A DNA stretch of 8,029 nucleotides, from assembly GCA_964412845.1 (NCBI GenBank), contig CAYPQM010000228.1:1-8029 (forward strand). The letters run 5' to 3'. Origin of the DNA: JAWWPY01 sp964412845 (GTDB lineage: Bacteria > Actinomycetota > Actinomycetes > Streptosporangiales > Streptosporangiaceae). The translations under genes were made by a program, and so were the position numbers. Position 1 is the stretch's first letter. Each line of letters starts with the position of its first letter. This document shows positions 6,421 to 8,029 of the stretch, piece after piece. The notes beneath the pieces were generated by a model. That model was not told the DNA's origin, made no database searches, and saw only the letters and a list, made by a program, of their open reading frames with translations.

Positions 6421-7119
6421 TCACTCCTTGAGGTGCCCCCGCGTCAGATGCGATCCGGTGCCCGGTGCCCCAGCGGGCGGGTGGTCTCCGGCCTGGTCCA
6501 GGTGGTCTCCGGCCTGGTCCAGGCGCTTGGCCAGGGTGCGCAACCCCCGGTAGGCGGCGGTTCGCACCGCTCCTGCTCGCTTGCCGAGGACCTTGGCCGC
6601 GCTTTCCGCGTCCAGGCCGATGACGACCCGCAGCAGCACTGCCTCGGCCTGATCGGGTGGCAGTGTCGCGATCAGGCGGACGGCCGCGTCGGTGGAGACC
6701 GCGTCGAGGGCGCATGCCGCCGTGTCATCGCTGGCGCTCAGCTCGGTCAGGTCCTCAACCGGGACCGGGCTGGTCGGCGGCCGGCGGCCCTGTCGTCGCA
6801 GGTGATCGATGGCACGGTGGCGGGCAATCGTCGCGACCCAGCCGCGGAATCCGTCGTAGTCACCGCGGAAGCCCCTGAGGTCCCGGGCAACCTGCAGCCA
6901 TGCCTCAGATGCCACATCCTCCGCGTCGTCGCCGACTAATGCGTGCAGGTATCGCAGCAGGCGGGGCTGGGTATCCCGATACAGCATGCGGAACGCGTCC
7001 GAGTCTCCGCGCTGCGCGTCCGCCACGGCTGAGGCGAGGTCCGGGACATCACGGCGAGGCGGTGGACTGACCGTCCCGGCATCTGCGATGGGCGCGGCCG
7101 TCTCCACCCATCGGTCCAT
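6421..7119 (-). CDS. ECF-type RNA polymerase sigma factor
   Basis: With a start at 7119 this is a 232-residue group IV sigma factor. Region 2 spans about residues 36-110, with DAFRMLYRDTQPRLLRYLHAL, the core-binding segment DDAEDVASEAWLQVARDL (64-81) and FRGWVATIARHRAIDHLRRQ (91-110). A linker rich in Pro and Asp follows, then region 4 (about 145-200) with LIATLPPDQAEAVLLRVV and the helix-turn-helix GLDAESAAKVLGKRAGAVRTAAYRGLRTLA. It would direct RNA polymerase to a small regulon, probably under control of the membrane protein encoded 51 bp downstream. The C-terminus carries a perfect duplication, LDQAGDHLDQAGDH. The start is uncertain: the open frame reaches 7293, but residues before 7119 show no conservation pattern and no start there has a clear binding site. 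The ATG at 7119 also lacks a strong one, which may mean leaderless or weak translation. Confidence 0.88.
   Translation of the reverse strand: MDRWVETAAPIADAGTVSPPPRRDVPDLASAVADAQRGDSDAFRMLYRDTQPRLLRYLHALVGDDAEDVASEAWLQVARDLRGFRGDYDGFRGWVATIARHRAIDHLRRQGRRPPTSPVPVEDLTELSASDDTAACALDAVSTDAAVRLIATLPPDQAEAVLLRVVIGLDAESAAKVLGKRAGAVRTAAYRGLRTLAKRLDQAGDHLDQAGDHPPAGAPGTGSHLTRGHLKE
6481..6522 (-). repeat. perfect 21-bp tandem duplication in the sigma factor C-terminus
   Basis: Positions 6481-6501 and 6502-6522 are identical. They encode LDQAGDH twice, just after the region 4 helix-turn-helix. The absence of any mismatch suggests a recent slippage event. Confidence 0.95.
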
Positions 7120-7164
7120 CGGGACATCATGAGGCACCGGGGCCGGGCAGCGAGCAGTCGAAGC

Positions 7165-7193
7165 CGATATGTCAGTAAAAATCCGTCTTGTCG
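7165..7193 (-). promoter_or_regulatory. candidate promoter upstream of the sigma factor
   Basis: In a locally AT-richer stretch the minus strand has CCGACA (7188-7193), a 17-bp spacer and CATATC (7165-7170), about 38-45 nt before the ATG at 7119. The hexamers match consensus only partly. If transcription starts here, the longer reading frame to 7293 cannot be translated from this message, which favours the 7119 start. Confidence 0.3.
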
Positions 7194-7308
7194 GGTTCTC
7201 CAGGCGATGGCCGACCGGCGGCCGTGGTGTCGTCATGATAGATGCGCAGGTCATAGCGGGGATGCGCACGTCGCGCCGCACGTCGGCTAGCATGCACGGA
7301 GCCTCCCC

Positions 7309-7381
7309 GCCGGTGTAGCTCAGTTGGCAGAGCAGCCGTCTTGTAAACGGCAGGTCAGCGGTTCGAATCCGCTCACCGGCT
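7309..7381 (+). tRNA. tRNA-Thr (anticodon TGT)
   Basis: A full cloverleaf is visible. Acceptor GCCGGTG pairs with CACCGGC; the D stem is GCTC/GAGC; the anticodon stem GCCGT/ACGGC encloses loop CTTGTAA with anticodon TGT at 7342-7344; the T arm AGCGG/CCGCT encloses TTCGAAT. The discriminator base is T, as expected for threonine. The 3' CCA is not encoded (CCC follows). The tRNA reads ACA and, by wobble, other Thr codons. A -10-like TAGCAT lies at 7288-7293 with no clear -35. It is divergent from the sigma factor gene. Confidence 0.96.
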
Positions 7382-7669
7382 CCCAGACGTCCGCACGTCC
7401 GACCCGGCCACGCGCGAAGACGGCCGTTGACGTGTCCCCGGGAAGCCGCTGGGGCGGATCAAGTATTACAGTCCGCGGACCTCCGCCCGAGCTCAGCCGG
7501 AATAGCCGGTCTGTGCCGCTAACGTCATCATCGCGATCAGTTCCTCCTACCACCGCGGATCGCCGTAAGGCCGCGAACCGTTGCGGAGGAGGTCGGTGAC
7601 CCTAACCACAGTTGCGTTACCAGCTTGGGGAGCGGACCCAAAAGCGACGATGCACGGTAAGGGGATTCA
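7382..7669. other. intergenic region between tRNA-Thr and the exported protein gene
   Basis: This 288-bp stretch holds no supported gene. The minus-strand frame across it runs into the tRNA and is an artefact. A 7-codon frame (ATG at 7650) ends on the TGA that overlaps the GTG start at 7670; it is probably incidental. No promoter with both hexamers at normal spacing is convincing. Confidence 0.5.
7659..7664 (+). promoter_or_regulatory. ribosome binding site of the exported protein
   Basis: AAGGGG lies 5 nt before GTG at 7670. This selects the GTG over the in-frame ATG at 7712, which has no such site. Confidence 0.6.
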
Positions 7670-8029
7670 GTGAGAACGAGGTATGGCCGAAGCGGCGGTG
7701 CCGGGCGCGGAATGAGTGGACGGAACCGGCTGGCGATCGGCGTCGCGGCCGTGGCAGTGGGCGGCGTACTCGGCGCATTCGTCCTGAACGGCCCGGCGAA
7801 GATCAGCCTTTCGTCTCATTCGGACGGCGATCATCACGGGCACAGCTCACGTCTTGCTTCCCACTGGGTGTTCAGCACCCTCAACAACCAGAACGACACG
7901 ACATTCAACCAGTTGCTGGGGATCAACAACCGCGGCCAGATCGTGGGGTATTTCGGGTCCGGCGAGCAGGGTCACCCGAACAAGGGGTACCAGCTGACCC
8001 TGTCGCACAGGTTCTCCTTCTACCAGAAC
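7670..8029 (+). CDS. exported protein with HAF-type repeat motif (3' partial)
   Basis: The first 120 residues are present and the gene continues beyond the window. Residues 1-20 are basic (RTRYGRSGG, GRNR). Residues 21-39 form a hydrophobic helix, LAIGVAAVAVGGVLGAFVL, which is an uncleaved anchor or signal peptide. A His/Asp-rich stretch (SDGDHHGHSS, 51-60) follows. The outer part has WVFSTLNNQNDTTFNQLLGI followed by NNRGQIVGYFGSG and GHPNKGYQL. The GINNxGxIVGYxG pattern resembles the HAF-type repeats of secreted bacterial proteins of unknown function, where several copies normally occur; only the first is visible here. The start is GTG at 7670, with AAGGGG 5 nt upstream. The tRNA lies 288 bp upstream on the same strand. 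Confidence 0.7.
   Translation, partial: MRTRYGRSGGAGRGMSGRNRLAIGVAAVAVGGVLGAFVLNGPAKISLSSHSDGDHHGHSSRLASHWVFSTLNNQNDTTFNQLLGINNRGQIVGYFGSGEQGHPNKGYQLTLSHRFSFYQN

Noticed and set aside
5830..6939. Plus-strand 369-codon frame opposite the sigma factor and repeat protein start
   Set aside because: It spans the two well-supported minus-strand genes and their spacer and has no conserved features.
7309..7381. tRNA gene as an integration (att) site
   Set aside because: No second copy of the tRNA 3' end, integrase gene or mobile-element gene is visible in the window.
7320..7553. Minus-strand 77-codon frame across the tRNA, ending in a SGFEPLTCRLQ-like sequence
   Set aside because: This is the well-known false translation of the antisense strand of a tRNA T arm and anticodon arm. 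The tRNA explains the sequence.

Overview
The window is GC-rich throughout, uses GTG as well as ATG starts, and carries gene families typical of mycelial actinomycetes: a GvpL/F gas-vesicle protein, an ECF sigma factor paired with a one-pass membrane protein, FGGY sugar kinases and a benzoylformate-decarboxylase-like TPP enzyme. It most likely comes from a high-GC Actinomycetota chromosome; the sequence alone does not give the genus. A run of exactly 100 N at 5263-5362 marks a scaffold join, so this is a draft assembly.

Layout, left to right. Positions 1-437 (minus) hold the C-terminal domain of an FGGY carbohydrate kinase that has lost its N-terminal half. Positions 453-1427 (minus) encode an alpha/beta hydrolase with an unusual acidic C-terminal tail. 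Positions 1569-2060 (minus) hold further frameshifted FGGY kinase remnants. Positions 2074-3642 (minus) encode a TPP-dependent acetolactate-synthase-like enzyme, and 3715-4560 (minus) an orphan GvpL/GvpF protein. A 17-bp hairpin at 4701-4738 separates this block from an operon-like pair read leftward: an ECF sigma factor (7119-6421) and a membrane protein (6369-4773). The outer part of the membrane protein is a tandem array of at least 21 twelve-residue LTTLPxSGLSTV units, interrupted by the assembly gap. On the plus strand lie a tRNA-Thr(TGT) at 7309-7381 and the start of an exported, HAF-repeat-like protein from 7670 that runs off the window.

How the genes work together. The sigma factor and membrane protein are 51 bp apart and fit the arrangement of an ECF sigma factor with a membrane-bound regulator, here carrying a large repetitive extracytoplasmic domain that could act as sensor or surface anchor (inference). 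The hydrolase, TPP enzyme and GvpL/F are co-directional, but nothing in the sequence ties them into one pathway. The left end looks like a decaying carbohydrate-utilisation locus.

The most unusual element is the sigma-linked repeat protein. Deleting the Ns restores the reading frame and gives a 90-nt junction identical to a segment 144 bp (four repeat units) away, so the gap is probably an assembly break in near-identical repeats rather than missing unique sequence.
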